A stretch of DNA of 8,487 nucleotides from the NCBI GenBank assembly GCA_024278725.1, contig JAJRSQ010000089.1, positions 1 through 8,487 of the forward strand, given 5' to 3'. The notes beneath the pieces are model-generated. The model was not told the DNA's origin. It saw nothing but the letters and a program-made list of their open reading frames with translations, and did not search any database. Positions 1 through 6,244 of the stretch are shown here, piece by piece (position 1 is the stretch's first letter; every line of letters starts with the position of its first letter). The position numbers were made by a program, and so were the translations under genes. This stretch comes from Chloroflexota bacterium. Its GTDB lineage: Bacteria > Chloroflexota > Anaerolineae > 4572-78.

Positions 1-1
1 C

Positions 2-901
2 GACCTGCGCCCGTACTTCGGCGGGGATGAAACCGACCCGACCGTCCCCGGCGATGAGTTCCATATGGCGTTCCATTTTCCGGTGATGCCCCGCATCTTC
101 AAAGCCTTCAAGACGGAAAACAGCGCGGACATCATCAAAATCATGGAAGACACCCCGAAAATCCCCGATAATGCCCAATGGTGCGTTTTCCTGCGCAATC
201 ACGATGAATTGACGCTGGAAATGGTCACCGAAGAAGACCGCCAATTTATGTGGGCGCAATATGCCCCCGACCCCCGAATGCGGCTCAACCTCGGCATTCG
301 GCGGCGACTGGCGCCATTGCTGGATAATGACCGCCGCAAAATCGAAGCCGCCAACGCGCTGCTGTTCTCGCTGTCCGGCGCGCCGGTTCTCTATTATGGG
401 GATGAAATCGGCATGGGCGATAATATCGCGCTCCCCGACCGAAACGGCGTGCGCACCCCCATGCAGTGGACGGATGCGCCCGGCGCGGGTTTTTCCACCG
501 CCGACCCCGCGACATTTTATGAGCCGCTCATCGACGACGACACCTTCGGCTACCGGCGGGTGAATGTCGCCGCCCAGCAAACCGACCCGCACTCGCTGTG
601 GCACGCCATCCGCAAAATGATCGCCGTGCGCAAAGCGCATCCCGTCTTCGGCAATGGCGAATTGCGCTTTGTTCGCCACGACAATCCGGCGGTGCTGGCA
701 TATTTCCGCGATGATGACCGCACCGCGATATTGGTGCTGATAAATCTTTCCGCCGCGCCGCAATCCGTATCAATCCCCCGCGATGATTTGATGAAAGTGC
801 CGCCCTATGATATTGTTACGGGTGAAGAAGTTTCATCATTTGAGCCGCAGGTGTCCATCACCCTGCAACCGTATCAATTCCGGTGGTTGCGCATCCGTTG
901 A
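2..901 (+). CDS. treS: Trehalose synthase (maltose alpha-D-glucosyltransferase), C-terminal part
   Basis: Partial gene: the reading frame is open from the first complete codon at position 2, so the ATG at 65 is internal, not the start. TreS (GH13) interconverts maltose and trehalose in the cytoplasm. The 299 residues visible match the second half of TreS, whose full length is usually about 550. GH13 conserved region IV is seen as FLRNHDEL, its conserved Asp (transition-state stabiliser in the family) encoded at 203-205. It is followed by the TreS-typical stretches LGIRRRLAPLLDNDRR, PVLYYGDEIGMGDNI and GVRTPMQW. The catalytic nucleophile and acid/base lie upstream of the window. The last ~90 residues form the usual small C-terminal beta domain (ILVLINLS). 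No maltokinase is fused at the C-terminus, as happens in some TreS proteins. The next gene starts 32 nt downstream and no terminator hairpin is visible between them. Confidence 0.95.
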   Translation, partial: DLRPYFGGDETDPTVPGDEFHMAFHFPVMPRIFKAFKTENSADIIKIMEDTPKIPDNAQWCVFLRNHDELTLEMVTEEDRQFMWAQYAPDPRMRLNLGIRRRLAPLLDNDRRKIEAANALLFSLSGAPVLYYGDEIGMGDNIALPDRNGVRTPMQWTDAPGAGFSTADPATFYEPLIDDDTFGYRRVNVAAQQTDPHSLWHAIRKMIAVRKAHPVFGNGELRFVRHDNPAVLAYFRDDDRTAILVLINLSAAPQSVSIPRDDLMKVPPYDIVTGEEVSSFEPQVSITLQPYQFRWLRIR

Positions 902-933
902 CCGCCGCCAGTCTTTCATCATAAAATATCGCA

Positions 934-1173
934 ATGGCGCACTATCACGTAATTGTGAAAAACCGGGGCGAAACCATCGCCACCCATACCGTGCAAGCCG
1001 AAACGGGGCTTGCTGCCTGCAACCACGTCGAAGCGTTGTATGGTGAGCCGGTGCGCGTTGAGTATGTGACGGTGGAATTGGACACCGGGCAGAAACGCAA
1101 TAAAATGATTGTGCACAACTGGCACGGATATAGTTTTTTAGCCCGAAAGGTTCCCGCAGATGATACCAACTGA
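934..1173 (+). CDS. Small conserved-looking protein of unknown function (79 aa)
   Basis: I do not recognise this family. The 79-residue product starts MAHYHVIVKNRGE and looks like a compact alpha/beta protein: a beta strand (residues 2-9), a second strand (14-21), a helix with a lone Cys (AACNHVEALYG, 27-37), two more strands (39-49 and 55-61) and a distinctive HNWHGYSF motif (61-68). There is no signal peptide or membrane segment, so it is probably cytoplasmic. Codon use resembles that of its neighbours, which supports a real gene, but no good Shine-Dalgarno sequence precedes the ATG. Its 3' end overlaps the start of the thioesterase gene by 14 nt, which suggests translational coupling. Function unknown; the alternative is that it is non-coding and only the thioesterase is real. 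Confidence 0.65.
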   Translation: MAHYHVIVKNRGETIATHTVQAETGLAACNHVEALYGEPVRVEYVTVELDTGQKRNKMIVHNWHGYSFLARKVPADDTN

Positions 1174-1624
1174 AAAGCGCGTGCGCGATTCCGAGATTGT
1201 ATTGCACCACTTCATGATGCCCGAACACGCCAACCCGCTGGGGAATGTCCACGGGGGCATCATCATGAAATTTGTGGATGAAGCGGGCGGCTTGTGCGCC
1301 ATGCGCCACGCTCAGCGCCCCTCCGTCACCATCGCCATTGATTCGATGACCTTCCATTCCCCCGTCCACGTCGGCGATTTGGTGATGTTTTATGCCCGCG
1401 TCAACTATGTGGGGCGCACATCAATGGAAGTGGGCGTGCGGGTAGTGGCGGAAAATCCCATCACCGGCGAAAAAACGCACACCAACTCGGCATTTCTGGT
1501 CTATGTTGCGCTGGATGAAAGGGGCAAACCGACCAAAGTTCCCCGGCTGGTGCTGGAAACCGACGAAGAACGTCGGCGGTGGGAGGCGGCGCAAGCGCGC
1601 CAAAACCAACGCCTGCACAAATGA
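1160..1624 (+). CDS. Acyl-CoA thioesterase, hotdog fold (ACOT7/YciA-type)
   Basis: Predicted cytoplasmic acyl-CoA hydrolase of the hotdog superfamily (154 aa, a usual length for a single-hotdog enzyme), releasing free fatty acid and CoA from acyl-CoA. The signature NPLGNVHGGIIMKFVDEAGG (residues 25-44) corresponds to the N-x-x-G-x-x-HGG...D/E-E-AG core of the ACOT7/YciA group. Asn25 and Asp40 align with the catalytic Asn and Asp described for this family. The later segments SMTFHSPVHVGDLV and the strand VGRTSMEVGVRV are also typical, as is the tail FLVYVALDERGKP-PVPRL-like region followed by a charged C-terminal helix. The start at 1160 is supported by GAAAGG at 1145-1150, nine bases upstream, inside the preceding gene. 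Chain-length preference cannot be told from sequence. Confidence 0.92.
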   Translation: MIPTEKRVRDSEIVLHHFMMPEHANPLGNVHGGIIMKFVDEAGGLCAMRHAQRPSVTIAIDSMTFHSPVHVGDLVMFYARVNYVGRTSMEVGVRVVAENPITGEKTHTNSAFLVYVALDERGKPTKVPRLVLETDEERRRWEAAQARQNQRLHK

Positions 1625-1637
1625 TAATCCGACCAAA

Positions 1638-4058
1638 ATGAAAAAACTTTCCCCATCAATCACCTTTTTCATATTGCTGGCGGGGGCGAACCTCGGACTG
1701 CTGTTCGCGCCGTTGACCCCGCTCACCGCCATCGCCTTGACGCTCCTGCTCCCCGGCTGGGGATGGGTGCGCTGGCTTTTCCCGCACCAACGCCGATTGT
1801 CCCGCCTCGCGCTCGCGCTGGGGCTTGGCTACGCCGTCGCCACCCTCGGCACGCTGATACTGCATTATCTGCCCGGCGGCATCGCCGAATGGCAACTGCT
1901 GGCGTTACTGAACGCCCTCGCCCTCGCGCCGTTTCTCCATCCCCGCGCCCGCCGCGCCGACACCCCCGTCCCGGCGGAAAAAATCACCACCGCCGCCATC
2001 GGTTTTGCGCTGGTGATACTGCTCGCCATCGGGCTGCGTTTTGCGGATTTGGGCTACAGCGAATTTCAGGGCGATGAAGCATTGGCGATGATTTCCGCTG
2101 CCGAAGCCATTCAGGGGCACGCCGACGCGCTCTTTTTGCGCGGCAAAGGTCCCGGCGAAATCCTCCTGCCCGCCGCCGTGTGGACGCTCACCGGAACCAT
2201 CACCGAGGGCGTCGCGCGCGTCCCCTTCGCCATCGCGGGGGTGATGGGGCTGCTCACCCTTTACCTGCTGGCGAAAGACCTTTTTTCCACCCGCACCGCT
2301 CGTTATGCCACCGCCATCCTCGCCGCCGGCGGGCTGCTGGTCGGCTTCAGTCGCATCGTCCAATACCAAACCATCGTCGTGTGGATGAGCCTTCTCTCGC
2401 TGTGGACATTTTGGCACTGGCAGCGCGAAAAACAATGGCGCTGGCTTTTGCTCTCCGGTATTTTTTTGGGGATAGGCTTGCTGGCGCATTATGATGCCAT
2501 CCTCGTTGCCCCGGCTATCGGCTGGGTGTGGCTTTCCGGGGTGAAAAAAGACCTTCGCCGTTCCCTACTCGGCGGGATGGGATGGGGCGTCACCGCCCTC
2601 GGCACGGCGGCGATTTTCTATGCCCCCTACCTGCTCGACCCCCAGATTTCCCGCACGGGCGATTACGTCAGCGGGCGTATCGGCGCGGGGCTGAAGAATC
2701 ATCTCGCCGATTTTTTGAACTTTAATGCATTTTACAGCTCATTTTATTTTGTTTTGATTGCCGGGCTGCTCCTCGTGGGCTTTCTCGGCTGGGCGGTGTT
2801 CCATCACAAAGAAGGCAAATGGTGGACAATTTTCAGCGTCGCCACCCTGCTGATGCTCGCCGTCACCCCCAATTGGCTGGGGCAATGGACGGTGCTGCCC
2901 GTCGCCGCGATTCTGCTCGCCGCCTTTGCCTCCCCCGCGCTGGATACCGCGAAGCGCACCGCGCTGGTATATTTCGCCGTGCCGTTTCTGGGCTACAATT
3001 TCGCCGTCGCCACCCCGTTGACCCACATCTACACCGTTTTGCCGGGGTGGGCGCTCTTGGCGGGTTGGGCGGCGGCACAGATTCGGCTGGAACGGCGCGC
3101 GGTATGGGGTGTCAATTTGGCGTTGGTGCTCATTTCTTCGCTCTACCTGTGGAACGCCTTTGTGAACCATAGCCATAATTTTGTGCGGGATTATCCCGCC
3201 GGCAATATCGCACTTTTCCGCACCCCGGAAATTCCCAAACCCCAAACGGGCTTTTTCGGATTTCCACACAAAACCGGCTGGAAATCGGTCGGCGCATTGA
3301 TTGCCACCGGCACGCTGAACGGCGACTACGAAAGCAATGAGGAAGAAGATGTGACCGGTTGGTACACCCGCCACGCCCCGCGCGCCTGCAATCCGGGGGC
3401 GGAATTCCGGTTTGTGGCGGCGGAATTGGTGGACGCCACGCCGCTCGCACCGCCCCCTGCCCCGCTTGTGGAAATCGGCTCGGTGATGAATGCCGCCGGG
3501 AAGCCGACGCTCTCCATTTTCCAGCGGACACCCACGCCGTTGGATTTGGGGGAACTCAACCGCGCCGCGCTGGAAAGGCAATTCAATCAGACCGCGACCC
3601 CCGCCGCGTTCGCCCGCGAAGCCCGCCCCGATGTCGTCACCGACATTAATTTCGGTGGAAAAATAAAGCTGGTCGGCTATTCGCTCAATGCCCGGCGAAG
3701 TTATCCGGGCGGCAGGGTTGTGGTGACGTTGTTTTGGCAGGCACAGCAATCGTTACGCGAACAATATAAGGTTTTCGTGCATCTCGATTCAGAGAAAAAA
3801 TACGCCCAAGCCGACAGCGTCCCGGTGTGCGCTCGTTTCCCCACCACCGATTGGCGCGTCGGGCAAACCATCGCCGACACCCACGCCCTCGATATTTCGC
3901 CCGACACCCCGCTCACCGACCTGCCGCTGGTGGTGGGACTCTACCAACCTGACACGGGCGCGCGGCTTGATGTGCTGGATGTGGCGGGCAATCCCGCGGG
4001 GGTGAGCGCCACACTGACCACCATCGGTATGCTTCCCGCACCAAAGGGGGACAAATGA
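1638..4058 (+). CDS. GT39/ArnT-like polytopic membrane glycosyltransferase with C-terminal beta domain
   Basis: An 806-residue integral membrane glycosyltransferase of the GT-C fold (PMT/ArnT-like), expected to use a lipid-phosphate-linked sugar and act at the outer face of the membrane. About a dozen hydrophobic segments lie between residues 8 and 505. The Asp-Glu pair at 146-147 (in SEFQGDEAL), in the first large extracytoplasmic loop, matches the catalytic acidic motif of the family. Residues ~506-668 are soluble. Residues 669-806 form a beta-rich domain (LVGYSL, VTLFWQAQ, YKVFVHL, VVGLYQPDTGARL) often attached to Chloroflexota GT39 proteins. I chose ATG 1638 because it begins MKKLSPSITFFILL, a natural first membrane segment; the in-frame ATG at 1503 would add 45 low-complexity residues read out of frame through the thioesterase gene. 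No strong ribosome site precedes 1638. Acceptor and sugar are unknown. Confidence 0.88.
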   Translation: MKKLSPSITFFILLAGANLGLLFAPLTPLTAIALTLLLPGWGWVRWLFPHQRRLSRLALALGLGYAVATLGTLILHYLPGGIAEWQLLALLNALALAPFLHPRARRADTPVPAEKITTAAIGFALVILLAIGLRFADLGYSEFQGDEALAMISAAEAIQGHADALFLRGKGPGEILLPAAVWTLTGTITEGVARVPFAIAGVMGLLTLYLLAKDLFSTRTARYATAILAAGGLLVGFSRIVQYQTIVVWMSLLSLWTFWHWQREKQWRWLLLSGIFLGIGLLAHYDAILVAPAIGWVWLSGVKKDLRRSLLGGMGWGVTALGTAAIFYAPYLLDPQISRTGDYVSGRIGAGLKNHLADFLNFNAFYSSFYFVLIAGLLLVGFLGWAVFHHKEGKWWTIFSVATLLMLAVTPNWLGQWTVLPVAAILLAAFASPALDTAKRTALVYFAVPFLGYNFAVATPLTHIYTVLPGWALLAGWAAAQIRLERRAVWGVNLALVLISSLYLWNAFVNHSHNFVRDYPAGNIALFRTPEIPKPQTGFFGFPHKTGWKSVGALIATGTLNGDYESNEEEDVTGWYTRHAPRACNPGAEFRFVAAELVDATPLAPPPAPLVEIGSVMNAAGKPTLSIFQRTPTPLDLGELNRAALERQFNQTATPAAFAREARPDVVTDINFGGKIKLVGYSLNARRSYPGGRVVVTLFWQAQQSLREQYKVFVHLDSEKKYAQADSVPVCARFPTTDWRVGQTIADTHALDISPDTPLTDLPLVVGLYQPDTGARLDVLDVAGNPAGVSATLTTIGMLPAPKGDK

Positions 4059-4687
4059 AAATTTGGCGATATATTCTGGCGGCATCACTCCTCGCCTTTG
4101 CCATCGGGGCGGGATTTACGCCGTGGGTCTACCGCCCGGCGGTGGCGGAACAATTGACCGCGCCCGGGCTGGCGGAATTCGTGAAATTTCTGGCGGAAAA
4201 ACGGCTCGGATTGCTCCCCATTCAGCGATTGCATTTTCTCTTGCCGCTGATTGTCGCCGCGCTGGCATTACCCCTCTTCGCGGTCAATCGCCAATTGCGG
4301 CTGCACTGGGCGGCGAATGCCCTGCTGCGGCTGACAACGCTGCCGCTCGCGCTGGCGATTCTTTCGCCGGTGTGGTCGCCGGGGGTACTGATGAGCGCCG
4401 AGTTTCGGTTGCAAACCCTCGCCGCCGGGGCAGCCGTCGGGCTGGCGGTCGTCGCGCCCCTTTTCCGGCGATTATCTCTGCACCGGTTGACCGCCGCCGC
4501 CACCATTGCGGGGCTGTTCGCCACCGTGCTGGCGTTGCGACAGTTTTTTCTGGTGCAAGACGCCATCGCCGCCGTGTACGCCGCTCCCATCACGCTGGGC
4601 TGGGGCGGATGGCTCACGCTGGCGGGATTGAGCGGGATGGTTCTATCGGTGCGGTGGGTGTGGCAAACGGCGACTCCCGCTCGCTAG
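4055..4687 (+). CDS. Hypothetical polytopic membrane protein (210 aa)
   Basis: I do not recognise a named family. The protein has about six hydrophobic segments (roughly residues 6-22, 58-77, 87-105, 119-137, 145-163 and 176-198), with basic residues between them (RRLSLHR at 138-144), so it is an inner-membrane protein. Residues 28-57 form a mainly amphipathic stretch between segments 1 and 2. The start codon overlaps the glycosyltransferase stop as ATGA (4055-4058) and has a purine-rich AAAGGGGG at 4043-4050, so translation is very likely coupled. This makes it a plausible partner or accessory of the glycosyltransferase, though that is inference from position only. Its last 24 codons overlap the 3' end of the converging minus-strand gene. 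Confidence 0.75.
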   Translation: MKIWRYILAASLLAFAIGAGFTPWVYRPAVAEQLTAPGLAEFVKFLAEKRLGLLPIQRLHFLLPLIVAALALPLFAVNRQLRLHWAANALLRLTTLPLALAILSPVWSPGVLMSAEFRLQTLAAGAAVGLAVVAPLFRRLSLHRLTAAATIAGLFATVLALRQFFLVQDAIAAVYAAPITLGWGGWLTLAGLSGMVLSVRWVWQTATPAR

Positions 4688-5954
4688 CCGACATCACCTG
4701 CACGATACTATCTTTGAAACGGGCGGGCATCGCGATGCGGTGCAAGCCGAACTCGTTTTCCGCCAACGCTTCCAGCATTTCCCCCGGCGATTCGCTCGGC
4801 TGTAAATGGTACACCCGCTCTTTGAATGCCGCCGCTACTTTTTTCGCCATCCCCTCCCCGATGTTGAACCCTTTAATTTCCTTCAGATAATAATGCACCA
4901 CATTCCACCCGCTCAACGGTCCCAGCAGAATCTCCGACTCGGTCACACCGAACAAATCGAGCGGGTGCGCTTCGTATGCCAGCGGATTGTTCAGCACAGC
5001 TTTTTGATGCACCCCCGCCGCGTGGGTGCGGTTGGTCAGACTGACCGGCTCTTTTGATGGCACGAGTTTCCGCAATTTATCCGCCAGCATCACGTTGATG
5101 GGGTATGACCCGCGCAGATGATACCCTTCCAGCCGGTCATATTCCCGGTCGATATACAAATTGAACAGCAGTGCGGTCATTGAAGTGATGCCGGAACGCT
5201 CGCCAATGCCCAACAGGGTGGTGTTGAGGTAGCGCATCCCGTGGGTGACGGCGGTGAGGGCGTTGAGCAGGGCATAGCCCCGGTCATCGTGGAAGTGTCC
5301 CTCCAAATCCAGTTGCGGGTATCGCTCGCGCAGAAGCGCCATCCGCTCGGCGACGGCGGCGGGGGTGGCGACCCCCACCGTGTCCGGCGTGCCGATGCGG
5401 TCAACCAATGGCGCGAGCCGGTCATACACGAAAAACAAATCTTCCGGACGGGTGCGGAAAGCGTCCTCCCCACTGAACCGCAAAATTAAATGGGGATAGT
5501 TTCGGCGCACATCTTCCAATAGCGGCAGCGCCCGTTCCACAATTTTTTCCAGTGAATTGCCGTGATTGAACGAGCGGGAAACATCCGAAGTGCCGAAATA
5601 GAAGTTCAGCCCGTCGCACCCCGCTTCGATGGCGGCTGCCACATCGTCGGGGTGGGTGCGGACGTGCGCCAGCAGGAAGGTGTATCCTTTTTGGGCAATC
5701 AGCGAGTCGCGCACGGCTTTCACGGCGGCGAAATCGTCCTTTTCCTGCGGGCTGACCACCGGCGAAAAAAGCTCCAGGAATTTCACGCCGTAGACAATCA
5801 ATGCCCGCGCAATTTCCTGCTTGTCGGTTTGGTTGAAGAAATATTTGTAGCGGTCATGCAGCAGCGACGACTGCGAACCTTCCCGCAAAGTTGTATCAAT
5901 GATTTCCAATTGACGGGGTTGATAATCTTTGAATTGAAATGTGGGTTGAGCCAT
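4614..5954 (-). CDS. Homocitrate synthase / 2-isopropylmalate synthase family enzyme (DRE-TIM)
   Basis: A 446-residue acyl-CoA-dependent Claisen-condensing enzyme; the best match from memory is homocitrate synthase (acetyl-CoA + 2-oxoglutarate, first step of alpha-aminoadipate lysine synthesis). The N-terminal IIDTTLREG supplies metal ligand Asp20, Arg24 and Glu25. His220 and His222 (EGHFHDDRGYALLNA) are the HxH metal ligands, and His316 (HAAGVHQKA) matches the catalytic His of Thermus-type homocitrate synthase. LRFSGEDAFR, RIGTPDTVGVATP and LLGIGERSGITS resemble homocitrate synthase more than isopropylmalate synthase (GNGER-AG). No LeuA-type C-terminal regulatory domain is seen. Oddities: ~15 extra residues after DTTLREG, Asp instead of Asn after the HxH, and a Ser/Pro-rich tail that runs into the converging gene. 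AAGAGGTG (5967-5960) precedes the ATG. The gene appears monocistronic, with an attenuator-like leader. Isopropylmalate, citramalate or Re-citrate synthase activity cannot be excluded. Confidence 0.85.
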   Translation of the reverse strand: MAQPTFQFKDYQPRQLEIIDTTLREGSQSSLLHDRYKYFFNQTDKQEIARALIVYGVKFLELFSPVVSPQEKDDFAAVKAVRDSLIAQKGYTFLLAHVRTHPDDVAAAIEAGCDGLNFYFGTSDVSRSFNHGNSLEKIVERALPLLEDVRRNYPHLILRFSGEDAFRTRPEDLFFVYDRLAPLVDRIGTPDTVGVATPAAVAERMALLRERYPQLDLEGHFHDDRGYALLNALTAVTHGMRYLNTTLLGIGERSGITSMTALLFNLYIDREYDRLEGYHLRGSYPINVMLADKLRKLVPSKEPVSLTNRTHAAGVHQKAVLNNPLAYEAHPLDLFGVTESEILLGPLSGWNVVHYYLKEIKGFNIGEGMAKKVAAAFKERVYHLQPSESPGEMLEALAENEFGLHRIAMPARFKDSIVQVMSASERESPFATPTAPIEPSRSIPPA

Positions 5955-5959
5955 TTTCG

Positions 5960-5967
5960 CACCTCTT
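5960..5967 (-). promoter_or_regulatory. Shine-Dalgarno site of the homocitrate synthase-like gene
   Basis: AAGAGGTG on the minus strand lies five bases before the ATG at 5954 and fixes this start. It lies only 13 nt beyond the U-tract of the leader terminator, so there is no room for a separate promoter between terminator and gene. Confidence 0.75.
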
Positions 5968-5979
5968 TAATTTGGGTAA

Positions 5980-6023
5980 TAAAAAAAGCCGACTGTCTCC
6001 AAAAGGTTGGGACAATCGGCTTT
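5980..6023 (-). terminator. Intrinsic terminator inside the homocitrate synthase leader (attenuator terminator)
   Basis: On the minus strand the left arm AAAGCCGATTGTCCC (6023-6009) pairs with the right arm GGAGACAGTCGGCTTT (6000-5985) across the eight-base loop AACCTTTT. The stem has about 15 base pairs with one G-U pair and one bulged A. It runs into seven consecutive T (5987-5981). It ends 26 nt before the start codon of the downstream gene and after the likely promoter, so it must be read through for expression; that is the position of an attenuator rather than an end-of-gene terminator. On the plus strand the hairpin has no T-run. Confidence 0.85.
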
Positions 6024-6065
6024 GGTTGCAACCGGATTCAGCGCATCAACACAAAACTCCCAACC
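6005..6065 (-). promoter_or_regulatory. Candidate antiterminator pairing (segments 2:3)
   Basis: On the minus strand GGTTGGGA (6065-6058) is perfectly complementary to TCCCAACC (6012-6005), which is the top of the terminator left arm plus its loop. Nested inside, AATCCGG (6038-6032) can pair with CCGATT (6019-6014), the lower terminator left arm, with one bulged C. Together these would use up most of the terminator left arm, so this fold and the terminator exclude each other. Found by eye; stability not computed. Confidence 0.55.
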
Positions 6066-6110
6066 ACGGGTCGGGCTTCTTGGTGCGTTTGGTGAATTTT
6101 TGAGCGCTGA
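6038..6110 (-). promoter_or_regulatory. Long-range leader helix and local 1:2 hairpin
   Basis: On the minus strand TCAGCGCTCAA (6110-6100) can pair with TTGATGCGCTGA (6049-6038), 11 pairs with one bulged T, closing most of the leader peptide coding region. Inside it CCCGACC (6075-6069) pairs with GGTTGGG (6065-6059) over the triloop CGT, seven pairs including one G-U. That local hairpin sequesters the same GGTTGGG that would form the antiterminator, giving the 1:2 element of a classical attenuator. Confidence 0.55.
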
Positions 6111-6129
6111 TGGTGTTCCTGTTTTGCAT
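6046..6129 (-). CDS. Candidate leader peptide (27 aa, lysine-rich)
   Basis: An ATG at 6129 opens a 27-codon frame ending at TGA (6048-6046), entirely between the promoter and the terminator. It has four Lys codons (11, 14, 17 and 18; AAA, AAA, AAG, AAG) and two Arg, and its C-terminal half reads KKPDPWLGVLC. The tandem Lys codons 17-18 (6081-6076) sit immediately before RNA segment 1 (6075-6069), and codons Trp22-Leu23-Gly24 form segment 2. No Shine-Dalgarno sequence is visible, but the predicted transcript start is only about three bases upstream, as for leaderless translation. The role is inferred: a ribosome sensor for charged tRNA-Lys. It could be a chance frame. Confidence 0.5.
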   Translation of the reverse strand: MQNRNTISAQKFTKRTKKPDPWLGVLC

Positions 6130-6138
6130 AATGGGAGC

Positions 6139-6167
6139 AGGATAGCACAGGGTGCATTTTTTGTAAA
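6139..6167 (-). promoter_or_regulatory. Sigma70-like promoter for the leader and homocitrate synthase-like gene
   Basis: On the minus strand TTTACA (6167-6162, five of six matches to TTGACA) is followed after exactly 17 bases by TATCCT (6144-6139, four of six matches to TATAAT). The predicted start of transcription is near A6132, three bases before the leader peptide ATG. An AT-rich stretch lies just upstream of the -35 element, between it and the terminator of the preceding gene. Confidence 0.5.
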
Positions 6168-6181
6168 ATATACCCTTAATG

Positions 6182-6237
6182 AAAAACGCGATGCGCGAAA
6201 CGTGATGGTATGTCACTCACGTTTCACGCATCACGCG
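6182..6237 (-). terminator. Intrinsic terminator after the repeat-protein gene
   Basis: On the minus strand a long inverted repeat (arms 6237-6217 and 6205-6187, near-perfect, with two unpaired bases and one G-U-type position, loop about 11 bases) is followed directly by TTTTT (6186-6182). It begins eight bases after the TAG stop at 6247-6245. It separates the repeat-protein gene from the downstream promoter at 6167. The right plus-strand arm is itself made of short TCACG steps (TTTCACG, CATCACG), as in some dispersed intergenic repeats. Confidence 0.85.
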
Positions 6238-6244
6238 ATGGAAA

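Noticed and set aside
836..1369. 177-codon minus-strand frame spanning the TreS, small-gene and thioesterase junctions
   Set aside because: It is antisense to three better-supported genes, and its translation shows no family features.
1503..1637. In-frame ATG at 1503 as the start of the glycosyltransferase
   Set aside because: It would add 45 Arg/Lys/Trp-rich residues read through the thioesterase gene in another frame; ATG 1638 starts a proper first membrane segment just after the thioesterase stop.
2739..3749. 336-codon open frame on the minus strand
   Set aside because: It lies wholly opposite the glycosyltransferase gene, is rich in Arg, Gly, Gln and His, has no recognisable domain, and is a typical antisense shadow of GC-rich coding sequence.
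6024..6033. Perfect palindrome GGTTGCAACC as an operator
   Set aside because: It lies about 100 nt downstream of the predicted transcript start, inside the antiterminator loop, and a ten-base palindrome alone is weak evidence for a protein-binding site.
5562..6095. 177-codon plus-strand frame running through the synthase start and its leader
   Set aside because: It is antisense to the conserved enzyme core and to the attenuator hairpins, with no recognisable motif.
5955..6132. T-box or lysine riboswitch in the synthase leader
   Set aside because: I see neither the T-box core sequence (AGGGTGGNACCGCG-like) nor the length and multi-helix junction of a lysine riboswitch; the leader-peptide attenuator explains the region better.
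6187..6237. CRISPR-like or tandem repeat array
   Set aside because: There is only one inverted repeat with short internal steps and no spacers; it ends in a T-run directly after a stop codon, as a terminator does.
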